A stretch of 25,259 bases of DNA from Phallusia fumigata (taxonomy: Eukaryota > Chordata > Ascidiacea > Phlebobranchia > Ascidiidae), in assembly GCA_008931825.1 (NCBI GenBank), contig QXVZ01033079.1, positions 1-25,259 of the forward strand, in the 5' to 3' direction. The notes beneath the pieces are model-generated. The model worked only from the letters and a program-made list of their open reading frames with translations. It had not been told where the DNA came from and did no database searches. Below are positions 11,125 through 20,038 of this stretch, in pieces (within the stretch, counting starts at the first letter, position 1; each line of letters starts with the position of its first letter). Made by a program: the position numbers and the translations under genes.

Positions 11125-11834
11125 ACGTGAAAGTGATTCAAACCAGTGATAGAACTTAATTGTTTTTCGTACCAATGTTAACAGTAAAAAGTTGTTTTTA
11201 TTGCATTGTACAGCTATTGCTTGTAAAAATGCCGGGTTTGAATTCCCTGCTGTAATGCCGTTCCGCTTGCACATTTTCACATCCCATCAAACTTTATTTC
11301 AATGACGTAAAAGTGTCATTCAAGTTTATTGGTTTCAACATTCGTATGAGACATACAGAGGATTCGGACCAGCAGATTCGCGAAAGCAAATTAGTTTCAG
11401 CAGCATATTGGTCTAAAGCTTTTATTTCGGTTGCGTCGAACCGAGCATAGGGCACCTTACAATCTTTTTACAGTTTGGTTATTTTTCACGTATAAAATTG
11501 TTAATACATTATCGCTTTGCGCTCTGACAGATGCCATTTGCAAATGTGTGTCGTATGTAGCGTATTACTTTGTTTTGTGTGTACAGTATTATCAAATAAG
11601 AAATGTAAGAGGTAATTGTTACATGTAGGCTATAATCGTTTTTATCGTTATGAGTAGTCAATTAACTATTTTCACTTCATTATTAATTATTGCCAATAAA
11701 CCATATAATTGTGTGGCGAGCATGTAATGTTTGTTCCTTAAATTCGAATATTCGAATATTCACGACACCTACGACGGGTGAAATAGGAAAAGAAGGGAAA
11801 AAAATTCTGTTTATTGTGAATCATTGGAGTAAAA
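11125..11834 (+). other. 3' flank of gene B
   Basis: No gene is seen. This flank is nearly the same as 20039-20760 after the repeated gene C copy, including the stretch after TAGAACTT, the GTAAAAATG block, GACCAGCAGATTCG, and AATAAA at 11695-11700. A perfectly symmetric AT-rich element, GAATATTCGAATATTC, lies at 11746-11761. Short open frames are not conserved as proteins. Confidence 0.55.
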
Positions 11835-11960
11835 GACAATGGGATGTAGTAAGAGCAATTGCAATTCAAAGGTTCTGCTGTTTTTCAAGACAGTCGATAG
11901 TGGACAGGAAAACAAGAAGAAAATAAGGAGCTGCCTTAGTAGAGCAAAGAGAGCACTTAT
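11835..11960 (+). pseudogene. Decayed exon 7 fragment of an array GTPase
   Basis: The stretch containing GGTTCTGCTGTTTTTCAAGA, GATAGTGGACAGGAAAACA, AAGGAGCTG and AGCAAAGAGAGCACTT aligns with exon 7 of gene A. It corresponds there to the region encoding ILQFFKSADSRREQHKEGKE, with many substitutions and loss of frame. It is followed directly by intron-2-type sequence rather than by exon 8. The same chimera occurs at 20763-20888. Confidence 0.65.
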
Positions 11961-11961
11961 T

Positions 11962-13887
11962 TAAACTGAAAAGTTGGGCATCCCGTTAAACGAGATCATA
12001 AGGCTTTTACAATAATTAAAACATGTCACAAGTTAATGAGGTTTAGTGGATTGCGACCTCTAAGGAAGTAAGGAGCGCCTTGGAATGAAAATGTTGTAGC
12101 GATACAGACCAGTTCTACTTTACTGTTACTAACAATGGTCAAGTCGGACAAGGTTAATATTTGCATAAGCTAGGAATGGTTACTGCACAATTCAGGCCGT
12201 GTCAAGTCTTTGGGGGACGTTTTATTTCGCCGACGAGCCCGACGAGTGGTAAGCCAACGCAACTTAGAAAAAACAAATATAAATTAAGACTCGTTTACTT
12301 TTCCACCCTAATTAAAAAACAGTCTTTTTTTAGTGTTGGGAAAACCCTTCGCGTTTAACACACATGCCCACACCTAATTTTGAAGGATTATTCGCGCTAT
12401 AAATGTGCGGTATCTCAACGAAGGCAAGGTAATGCTTTTTTCCTGATGCCTGTGGCACGATTCGGTCCACGGTCTGCCAGTTGGGTAGCCCCAAAATTTG
12501 ACCACCCCTGGTAAGATCATTAGTAAAGGAAATGGCTCAATAAACAGTCAAGGTAAAAGTGTTTGGACGTTATCTTACACCTGACCCAACAATTTGGACA
12601 TATTATGCACTTTCTTAATTCTTTAAAAGTTTTTATCCGCAGCATTACGTGGGTGTTTGGGACACGGAAGGATCGCTTGACCCCCTTCAAGATAAAGAAA
12701 AAATTCCACCAATGGCATGGCAGCTAACTGCAGTTCAGTTGTGATTTACAACATAAAAAAAACACTTCAACACCATATTCAGGTATGAATTATAAGTGAA
12801 CATGTACTGTTTAGACATTGTTAAACGATTTACGTGCAAGATGGATTTTTCCGCACTGGCTGGCCGAACAACGAATTTTCATTTTAATTGCGACAAAGCG
12901 CTTGGTGGTAATTTGCGCGAATGTCGCCTACTAACAAAATATCGATTAACAAAAAAACTTGCGAGCAGTGTGATGGAGCCTTAGCTGGTCCAAATAGTAC
13001 GTAAGTTAGTACGTTTTTAAAAAAATGTCAGGCAGGTAAAACGCTATTTGGATTTGCACTGCACATATTTTTTTTTTTGACTTCTTATTGCAAAAACTTC
13101 TGTAGATACAGAGGAGCCCTTCAAATCAAGTCTCCTACGATTTTGTGATGTTGTTGCAAACGAGGTGTTGGAACCCCGGACGATCGAAAATCAACAACTG
13201 ACTGTTGACAACCTCACTTTATACATGATGCAGTATCAACGCGAGTTCAAGAATGAGGATGAAGCTTTAAACAGAGTAAGTATGGCAACAAATAATTTAT
13301 TAAGGTACACTTCCAAAGAATGTTCGACGAACGGGTTTTATTGACCAAATTTGCTTCTGCATGATTTAGTTAGATGATAATGGGAAGTATAGTCACATCA
13401 GTTCTGAAAAGTTGCCTTGAGTTCTACCAAAGCAAATGCAGTTGGAAGGTTCTGCAGTTTTTCATGACTGCCGACAGTAGACGAGCAGTACAAATTGACT
13501 GAAAATTCACTCACTAAACCCAAGACCGTGGTAAAGGTCAATAAGTTAAAAAACACTGAAAGTTATTTTAAGCTAGTGAAACTTTTAACAAAACTTAAGT
13601 AGAATGTATATGTTTTTTGAAGATAGTTTTTTTCTTGCAAAACTTCAAGTAAACTATAATTTACCTCACGCGCGTTATAACTTAAAATATTTTTTACAGA
13701 TAGTCCTGCTTTGTATCGGTGGAGTTCTGATCGGATCTGCAGCTGTGGCCTTAATCGTATTTGTACCAGTTTCAAGGCCGATTGTCTCTGCGTTGCTTCC
13801 AAAGATAGCAGTTATTTTACGAAACATTTAAAGGCAAGGAAAGTACTTCAAGCGAACAAGGCCATGTTTCGTCGAATCCCTACATAA
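11962..13887 (+). pseudogene. Array GTPase pseudogene with multiple deletions (no exons 1-2; exon 5 almost lost)
   Basis: Intron-2 sequence leads to exon 3 at 12643-12782, which begins HYVGVWDTEGSLDP but loses four bases near CCAATGGCATGG and shifts frame. Exon 4 starts at about 12814 and jumps mid-exon into intron 4 sequence. Nearly all of exon 5 is gone; only its last bases (AAAATGTCAG) survive near 13023-13032. Exon 6 (13106-13275) is intact. Exon 7 (about 13374-13537) lacks a central segment of roughly 115 nt and hits a stop in EQY-type sequence. Exon 8 (13700-13887) is frameshifted after LLPKIA. Without a P-loop or RD motif it cannot encode a working GTPase. Exact exon edges in the damaged parts are approximate. 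Confidence 0.88.
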
Positions 13888-14159
13888 ACATGGGAGTGGT
13901 TCGACGTTCCATAGAACTCGTTTTTTACTTAAATTTTGAACATTGTACACCTATTGCTTGTAAAAATGCCACATTTAAATTCCCAGCTCTTATGCCGTTC
14001 CGCTTGCATCCCGTCAAACTTCATTTCAATGGGGTAAAAGTATCATTTAGGTTTGTTTCAACATTCGTGTGAGACATAGAGGGGATTCAGATTCGGACCA
14101 GCAGATTCGCGAGGATTCGGACCAGCGGGTCAAATTTCGACTACTGTATTCACATTGTT
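13888..14159 (+). other. 3' flank of the pseudogene
   Basis: This flank is homologous to those of A and B (GTAAAAATGCC, CCGTTCCGCTTGCA, GACCAGCAGATTCG) but is shortened. A GCAGATTCGCGAGGATTCGGACCAGC segment shows a small internal duplication near 14087-14128. No gene is seen. Confidence 0.5.
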
Positions 14160-14350
14160 GTTTTGGCAATGCGTTTTAGCGTCTGTGTGGTGTTTTTGTT
14201 ACGCATTGTCGCAAGTCGGTTATTTAGACAAGCGTGACTGCCACAACAGGGAAGGGAACTTTAAAATAAGGCACGATCTCGCTTTATTCTACAGTGTTTT
14301 GGATCCATACCGTCTGTGGCAGTGGCATGCAAGACAAATGAAGGGCAGAC
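14160..14350 (+). promoter_or_regulatory. Probable promoter and 5'UTR of gene C, shared with gene B
   Basis: Aligns with 7840-8017 upstream of gene B: ACAACAGGGAAGGG, AAGGCACGA, GTGGCAGTGG and GACATGGCAACC at the start. It differs mainly by small insertions around 14270-14320. No TATA box is obvious. Confidence 0.5.
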
Positions 14351-17300
14351 ATGGCAACCAAAAAGATATTAGATTACAAAGATAGAAAGTTTGTTTTTGA
14401 TGCTTCAAACTTTCCATCCCCAGTCGAAAATGACATGAACTTTGGGAATAAAGCGCTGGGAGTTATTTCAGTTATCGGGGAACACGGCTCGGGAAAATCG
14501 TTTCTTCAAAATGTACTTCTCAATTATTTACAGATTGTAAGTATGTATATACGCTTTATTAAATATACTGACATGTATTTGAAATTAGCCTTTTTTCATT
14601 CTTTTGCGGAAAACAAGTGCAAAACAGAACTAAACCTTTGCTATTCATTACCGATTGGTGTTTTTGAAATTATTTATGTTGTTAGAAATACTTCTATTAT
14701 TGCCTCTTGCATTTAATGCAGAGAGAAAATTCCTTTAATGATGGGGAAAGAATACCGGATATTTTTCCTCTGGAGTCTTACAATGAACCAGAAACCAGCG
14801 GCATTGACGTGCATGAAAACTATATTGCATGGAAGCCATCCGGCAAACCTGAGGTAAAGAATAGTGCTGAAAAAGTTAAGCACCCCGTTCAACGAGATCA
14901 TATGGCTTTTACAGCAATTCAGGCATGTTACAAGCTACAGAGGTTTAGTGAATTGTGACCTCTAAGGAAGTTAACGGCCTTTATGCGCAGGAAGCTCTCG
15001 AATGAAAATTTTGTAGCACAGTAATGTACGATTGTACGTCCAAACCAAGGCACTTTACTGTTATTAGCAACGATCAAGTCCCAGTCAGGAATTTTTTTTG
15101 AGCCAAACCAGAAATATCAATAAGACTTGTATGGGCCACGTAGCCTACATTTTTCGCACTTGTCCCATTGTTTATCTCCGATTTGGGCCCGGAGAGGTAA
15201 CATTGGGCCATATCAGAATATAATCGATGTGTCATACGTAGCGCCCCACACATGGGCCTCAGTTGGCTGTTGTTTGACCAAATTTATAACGCCTCTTGCA
15301 GGGCTGGCTTACTATGATTCATATAAGAGTGTGCCGTTATCGTGCCTGCGTAGCTCAGTTGGTGGAGCGCTGTCTCCTGAAAGGCTCCTGTCATGGGTTC
15401 GAAGCCCCCCGCAGGCTAGATTTTTCTGTAATTAACAGCCATACACGCCCGTGCGCGTCTAGCATTGCGTACAGCATCTCTACGGGAGTCAACAAGTTAA
15501 CGCTGCCACGGTCTGCCAGTTAAGTAGGCATGATATTGATCATATCTGGTAAGGTAAAGGCAAAAGAAGTGTGTGGACGGTAACTTACGCATGAACATAC
15601 GCTTTGGATATATTTTGCTCTTACTAATTCTTTAAAACCTTTTTCGTGCACAACACACAAAAAGCAAGGAATAATATTTTCAATCCGCAGCATCAGGTAA
15701 GTGTTTGGGACACGGAGGGGTCGCTTGACCCCCATCAAGATGAGGAGAAAATTCCGGCAATACTCGGCATGGCAGCTTACTGCAGTTCAGTTGTAATTTA
15801 CAACATAACAAAAAACTTCAACAACAACAACATGAAAAATATGCAGGTAAGAATTGTAAATAAAAAATAGTTTTATAAAAGCAAAAAGCCAATATGATTT
15901 TGTGAGCTGCAGACAGTGCACACTGTTTCGACCTGACCTTACAGGTCGAAACAGTGTGCACTGTCTGCAGCTCAAAAAATAGTTTTATTTCCTAACTTGT
16001 AATGTTTAGACATTGTTAAACGATCTACGTGCAAGATGGAAAGCAGCCTTGGACAAAACATTTCAGGTACCTTAGTTATGTCTGCGATGTTTGACTGTAC
16101 TAGGACTGTACATTTATGTAACATTGCTTTGCAAAGCGAAGTTTATCAAGCACAGGGCTTTAAAAAAGTAGTTTGAAAGTTTGAAAGTTTCCGTTTTCCT
16201 CTTTCATCTCTGCGTTCTGTGACTACTTGCTGCCAAAACAAACAATGTATGTAGGTCATCTATATCACATCGTTTGGGTGCAAAACAGAACTCGATAATC
16301 AAAAAAACTGCCTAACCATCAGTTGTGAAATTTCTTCTTGTTTATCCGCACTCGCTGGCCGAACAACGAATTTTCAATTTTATTGCGAGCAAAGCGCTTG
16401 GCGGTATTTTGTGCGAGTGCCGCCTACGGACAAAATATTGATCAACAAAGATTTTGCGATAAGTGTGATGGAGCCTGAGCTGGTCCAATTAGTACGTAGT
16501 ACTTTTTTAGACAGTTTCCACACATCATTGCCATGTTTGCCTGTACAGCACGTTGTTAAACCTGCTTTAAGCCTTTGCTACTAACACTGTAATGTGAATT
16601 CAGGACTTGGTGATTGTGATTCGGGATTGGGACGATGATCGATTCACCTTCGGGTTTGAGGGAGGGGAAGATTACAAACAACATCATTTGTCCAAAGCTG
16701 ACGGAGGACTGACGACAGTATTTTTTCGGGAGGTTGAAAAGGTGTTTCGCAGTGTGCGCGTCTTCCTCATGCCACAACCAAATAGTCACGTGACCAAACG
16801 AGCTCTGAACAAAAACCGAAAAATGTCAGGCAAGTACAACGCTATTTGGATTTTTCACCTATTGTCCGACTTTTTTGGCTTCTTATTGCTATTCTCGCAA
16901 AACTGCTGTAGATATAAAGGAGCCTTTCAAAGCAAGTCTCCTACGATTTTGTGACGTTGTTGCAAACGAGGTGTTGGAACCCCGGACGATCGAAAATCAA
17001 CAACTGACTGTTGACAACCTCACTTTATACATGATGCAGTATCAACGTGAGTTCAAGAATAAAGAAGCTTTAAACAGAGTAAGTATGGCAACAAATAATT
17101 TATTAAGGTACACTTCCCAAAAAATGTTCGACGAACGGGTTTTATTGACCAAATTTGCATCTGCATGATTTAGATGATGATGGGAAGTGTGGCCACATCA
17201 GTGTTGAAAAGTTGCCTTGAGTTCTACCAAACCAAATGTAGTTGTAAGGTTCTGCAGTTTTTCATGACTGCTGACAGCAGACGGGAACAATATGAAGAAG

Positions 17301-17819
17301 GCAAAGAACTGGCTCTGAGCAAGGCTAGGAAAGAACTTCAACGTTTTCTTCGTGCGGGAACAGTAGAAGTCTTGCTTGATCAACTGAGGAAGACGATCGA
17401 CAAACAACACGTATTGACTGAAAATTCACTCGCTAAAGCCAAGACCGTGGCAAAAGTCAGTTTGTTTAAAAAAAATGAAAAATTATTTTTAACTAGTGAA
17501 ACTTTTACCAAAATCTTCAGCTGAATGTAAAATCTTTTGAAAGAATGGTTTTTTGCTGTAAAAAGTTTAAGTTAACTATTTTAAACCTCACGCGTTATTC
17601 CAACTTAAAATACCTTAATAGAACGTCCTGCTTTGTATCGGTGGAGTTCTGATCGGACCTGCAGCTGTGGCCTTAGTCGTATTTGTACCAGATTCAAGGC
17701 CGTTTGTCTCTGCGTTGCTTCTAAAGATTGTGAAACATTTTTACGAAAAATTTAAAGGCAAGGAAAGTACTTCAAGCGAACAAGGCGTCACCACCATGTT
17801 TCGTCGAATCCCTACATAA
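14351..17819 (+). CDS. Atlastin/GBP-type membrane-anchored GTPase, array member C (8 exons, open)
   Basis: Exons: 14351-14536, 14722-14853, 15691-15846, 16010-16066, 16604-16829, 16912-17078, 17174-17455 and 17622-17819; 467 residues, stop TAA. It has the P-loop GEHGSGKS, switch I ETSGIDVHENY, switch II VSVWDTEGSLDPH, RD motif VIVIRDWDDDRF, LMPQPN, DIKEPFKASLLRF, membrane segment LLCIGGVLIGPAAVALVVFV and tail TTMFRRIPT. Intron 2 holds a tRNA-like sequence and intron 3 a 70-bp foldback. Exon 6 is one codon shorter than in A and B. From 15875 to 17852 the sequence recurs at 18094-20071. If the N at 17853 marks a contig join, exons 1-3 and exons 4-8 may come from different alleles or contigs, but the reading frame is open throughout. 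Confidence 0.88.
15344..15416 (+). tRNA. tRNA-like sequence, probably a pseudo-tRNA or SINE head
   Basis: 73 nt with a perfect 7-bp acceptor stem (GCCTGCG/CGCAGGC), a D arm GCTC-AGTTGGTG-GAGC, an A box TAGCTCAGTTGG and a B box GGTTCGAAGCC. The anticodon arm pairs poorly (best fit is a CCT loop with one mismatch), and the T stem has only three G-C pairs. I favour a degenerate tRNA or tRNA-derived SINE over a working tRNA. It sits in intron 2 of gene C and is absent from the matching introns of B and the pseudogene, so it is a later insertion. Confidence 0.45.
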
Positions 17820-17852
17820 ACGTGAAAGTGATTCAAACCAGTGATAGAACTT
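15875..17852 (+). repeat. First copy of a 1978-bp near-identical duplicated block
   Basis: The block runs from ATAAAAGCAAAAAGCC in intron 3 to TAGAACTT in the 3' flank of gene C and recurs at 18094-20071 with a constant offset of 2219. Exons, introns and flank appear identical; the one difference I found is G at 15904 versus A at 18123. The block ends directly at the N (17853). Confidence 0.9.
15904..15973. repeat. Perfect 32-bp foldback in intron 3 of gene C (hammerhead 3' half in inverted copies)
   Basis: Two exact inverted arms (15904-15935 and 15942-15973) flank a 6-nt spacer, ACCTTA. The right arm reads on the plus strand as GGTCGAAACAGTG, a GTGC loop, ACTGTC and TGCAGCT. That is the 3' half of a hammerhead ribozyme: stem II strand, GAAA, stem III hairpin, GTC cleavage triplet and stem I strand. 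The left arm is its inverted copy. Confidence 0.92.
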
Positions 17853-17853
17853 N
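17853..17853. other. Undetermined base (N) at the junction of the duplicated blocks
   Basis: This is the only N in the window. Left of it the sequence is the gene C 3' flank up to TAGAACTT. Right of it is an unrelated retroelement fragment. The natural continuation of TAGAACTT (GTTTTTCGTACC) appears instead at 20072. This is what a contig join with overlapping or allelic ends would look like. Confidence 0.85.
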
Positions 17854-17889
17854 CACTGTTTCGACCTGTAAGGTCTCATCAGTGCAGCT
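17854..17889 (-). ncRNA. Hammerhead ribozyme core, truncated in stem III by the N
   Basis: Minus strand, in order: stem I strand AGCTGCA (17883-17889), CTGATGA (17876-17882), stem II GACCT-TAC-AGGTC (17863-17875), GAAA (17859-17862) and the start of stem III, CAGTG (17854-17858). Every conserved core base is present and stem II has five perfect pairs. The 3' part (loop III, GTC cleavage triplet and stem I strand TGCAGCT) is cut off here, but it exists in the foldbacks at 15942-15973 and 18160-18191. Confidence 0.8.
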
Positions 17890-18093
17890 GGTGACGGGAC
17901 ATTGGCCGTTTAGGCTAGTCTAGCCAAATTACGGCACTCCAGTTTGTTGTGAGTAACAGGGCTGAAAAGCCATGCCTCACGTCATCTGTTCGATGCCACA
18001 ACTGGGCATAAACTACAGACAAACTGGTTCCACAATGGCCAAGCAACTGCTTGGGAACCAAAGGAATTGTCGGCTTGGTGTCACTTCATCAAT
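17854..18093 (-). mobile_element. Retroelement fragment with a terminal hammerhead ribozyme
   Basis: About 240 bp with no counterpart elsewhere in the array. It lies between the N and the start of the second duplicated block. One end carries a hammerhead core on the minus strand. The rest is rich in small hairpins: GGCTAG/CTAGCC near 17911, GGCT-GAAA-AGCC near 17960, CCAAGC/GCTTGG near 18040 and GGTTCC/GGAACC around it. A B-box-like GTTCGATGCC lies at 17988-17997. Minimal hammerheads at element ends are known from Penelope-like elements and related non-autonomous retroelements; which class this is cannot be decided here. No protein-coding segment is visible. Confidence 0.6.
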
Positions 18094-18123
18094 ATAAAAG
18101 CAAAAAGCCAATATGATTTTGTA

Positions 18124-18191
18124 AGCTGCAGACAGTGCACACTGTTTCGACCTGACCTTACAGGTCGAAACAGTGTGCACTGTCTGCAGCT
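18124..18191. repeat. 31-bp foldback, second copy
   Basis: Copy of the foldback at 15904-15973, with arms 18124-18154 and 18161-18191 and spacer ACCTTA. The outermost base pair is lost through an A at 18123 in place of G. It contains the same hammerhead 3' half in inverted duplicate. Confidence 0.9.
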
Positions 18192-18228
18192 CAAAAAATA
18201 GTTTTATTTCCTAACTTGTAATGTTTAG

Positions 18229-20038
18229 ACATTGTTAAACGATCTACGTGCAAGATGGAAAGCAGCCTTGGACAAAACATTTCAGGTACCTTAGTTATGT
18301 CTGCGATGTTTGACTGTACTAGGACTGTACATTTATGTAACATTGCTTTGCAAAGCGAAGTTTATCAAGCACAGGGCTTTAAAAAAGTAGTTTGAAAGTT
18401 TGAAAGTTTCCGTTTTCCTCTTTCATCTCTGCGTTCTGTGACTACTTGCTGCCAAAACAAACAATGTATGTAGGTCATCTATATCACATCGTTTGGGTGC
18501 AAAACAGAACTCGATAATCAAAAAAACTGCCTAACCATCAGTTGTGAAATTTCTTCTTGTTTATCCGCACTCGCTGGCCGAACAACGAATTTTCAATTTT
18601 ATTGCGAGCAAAGCGCTTGGCGGTATTTTGTGCGAGTGCCGCCTACGGACAAAATATTGATCAACAAAGATTTTGCGATAAGTGTGATGGAGCCTGAGCT
18701 GGTCCAATTAGTACGTAGTACTTTTTTAGACAGTTTCCACACATCATTGCCATGTTTGCCTGTACAGCACGTTGTTAAACCTGCTTTAAGCCTTTGCTAC
18801 TAACACTGTAATGTGAATTCAGGACTTGGTGATTGTGATTCGGGATTGGGACGATGATCGATTCACCTTCGGGTTTGAGGGAGGGGAAGATTACAAACAA
18901 CATCATTTGTCCAAAGCTGACGGAGGACTGACGACAGTATTTTTTCGGGAGGTTGAAAAGGTGTTTCGCAGTGTGCGCGTCTTCCTCATGCCACAACCAA
19001 ATAGTCACGTGACCAAACGAGCTCTGAACAAAAACCGAAAAATGTCAGGCAAGTACAACGCTATTTGGATTTTTCACCTATTGTCCGACTTTTTTGGCTT
19101 CTTATTGCTATTCTCGCAAAACTGCTGTAGATATAAAGGAGCCTTTCAAAGCAAGTCTCCTACGATTTTGTGACGTTGTTGCAAACGAGGTGTTGGAACC
19201 CCGGACGATCGAAAATCAACAACTGACTGTTGACAACCTCACTTTATACATGATGCAGTATCAACGTGAGTTCAAGAATAAAGAAGCTTTAAACAGAGTA
19301 AGTATGGCAACAAATAATTTATTAAGGTACACTTCCCAAAAAATGTTCGACGAACGGGTTTTATTGACCAAATTTGCATCTGCATGATTTAGATGATGAT
19401 GGGAAGTGTGGCCACATCAGTGTTGAAAAGTTGCCTTGAGTTCTACCAAACCAAATGTAGTTGTAAGGTTCTGCAGTTTTTCATGACTGCTGACAGCAGA
19501 CGGGAACAATATGAAGAAGGCAAAGAACTGGCTCTGAGCAAGGCTAGGAAAGAACTTCAACGTTTTCTTCGTGCGGGAACAGTAGAAGTCTTGCTTGATC
19601 AACTGAGGAAGACGATCGACAAACAACACGTATTGACTGAAAATTCACTCGCTAAAGCCAAGACCGTGGCAAAAGTCAGTTTGTTTAAAAAAAATGAAAA
19701 ATTATTTTTAACTAGTGAAACTTTTACCAAAATCTTCAGCTGAATGTAAAATCTTTTGAAAGAATGGTTTTTTGCTGTAAAAAGTTTAAGTTAACTATTT
19801 TAAACCTCACGCGTTATTCCAACTTAAAATACCTTAATAGAACGTCCTGCTTTGTATCGGTGGAGTTCTGATCGGACCTGCAGCTGTGGCCTTAGTCGTA
19901 TTTGTACCAGATTCAAGGCCGTTTGTCTCTGCGTTGCTTCTAAAGATTGTGAAACATTTTTACGAAAAATTTAAAGGCAAGGAAAGTACTTCAAGCGAAC
20001 AAGGCGTCACCACCATGTTTCGTCGAATCCCTACATAA
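18229..20038 (+). pseudogene. Partial array GTPase: exons 4-8 only, identical to gene C
   Basis: Exons at 18229-18285, 18823-19048, 19131-19297, 19393-19674 and 19841-20038 encode the same residues as exons 4-8 of gene C, including the RD motif, middle domain, membrane segment and tail. Exons 1-3 (P-loop, switch I, switch II) are absent, so as it stands this copy cannot make a GTPase. It is either a partial duplication or, more likely, an assembly duplicate or second allele of gene C, in which case it should be merged with C rather than counted as a fourth gene. Confidence 0.8.

Noticed and set aside
15127-15523. Open frames of 102 and 75 codons around the tRNA-like sequence
   Set aside because: They run through the tRNA-like insert in intron 2 of gene C, with no conserved residues and no counterpart in gene B.
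18229-20038. A fourth independent GTPase gene
   Set aside because: Exons 1-3 are missing and the rest is a near-identical copy of gene C adjoining an N, so I treat it as a partial copy or assembly duplicate.
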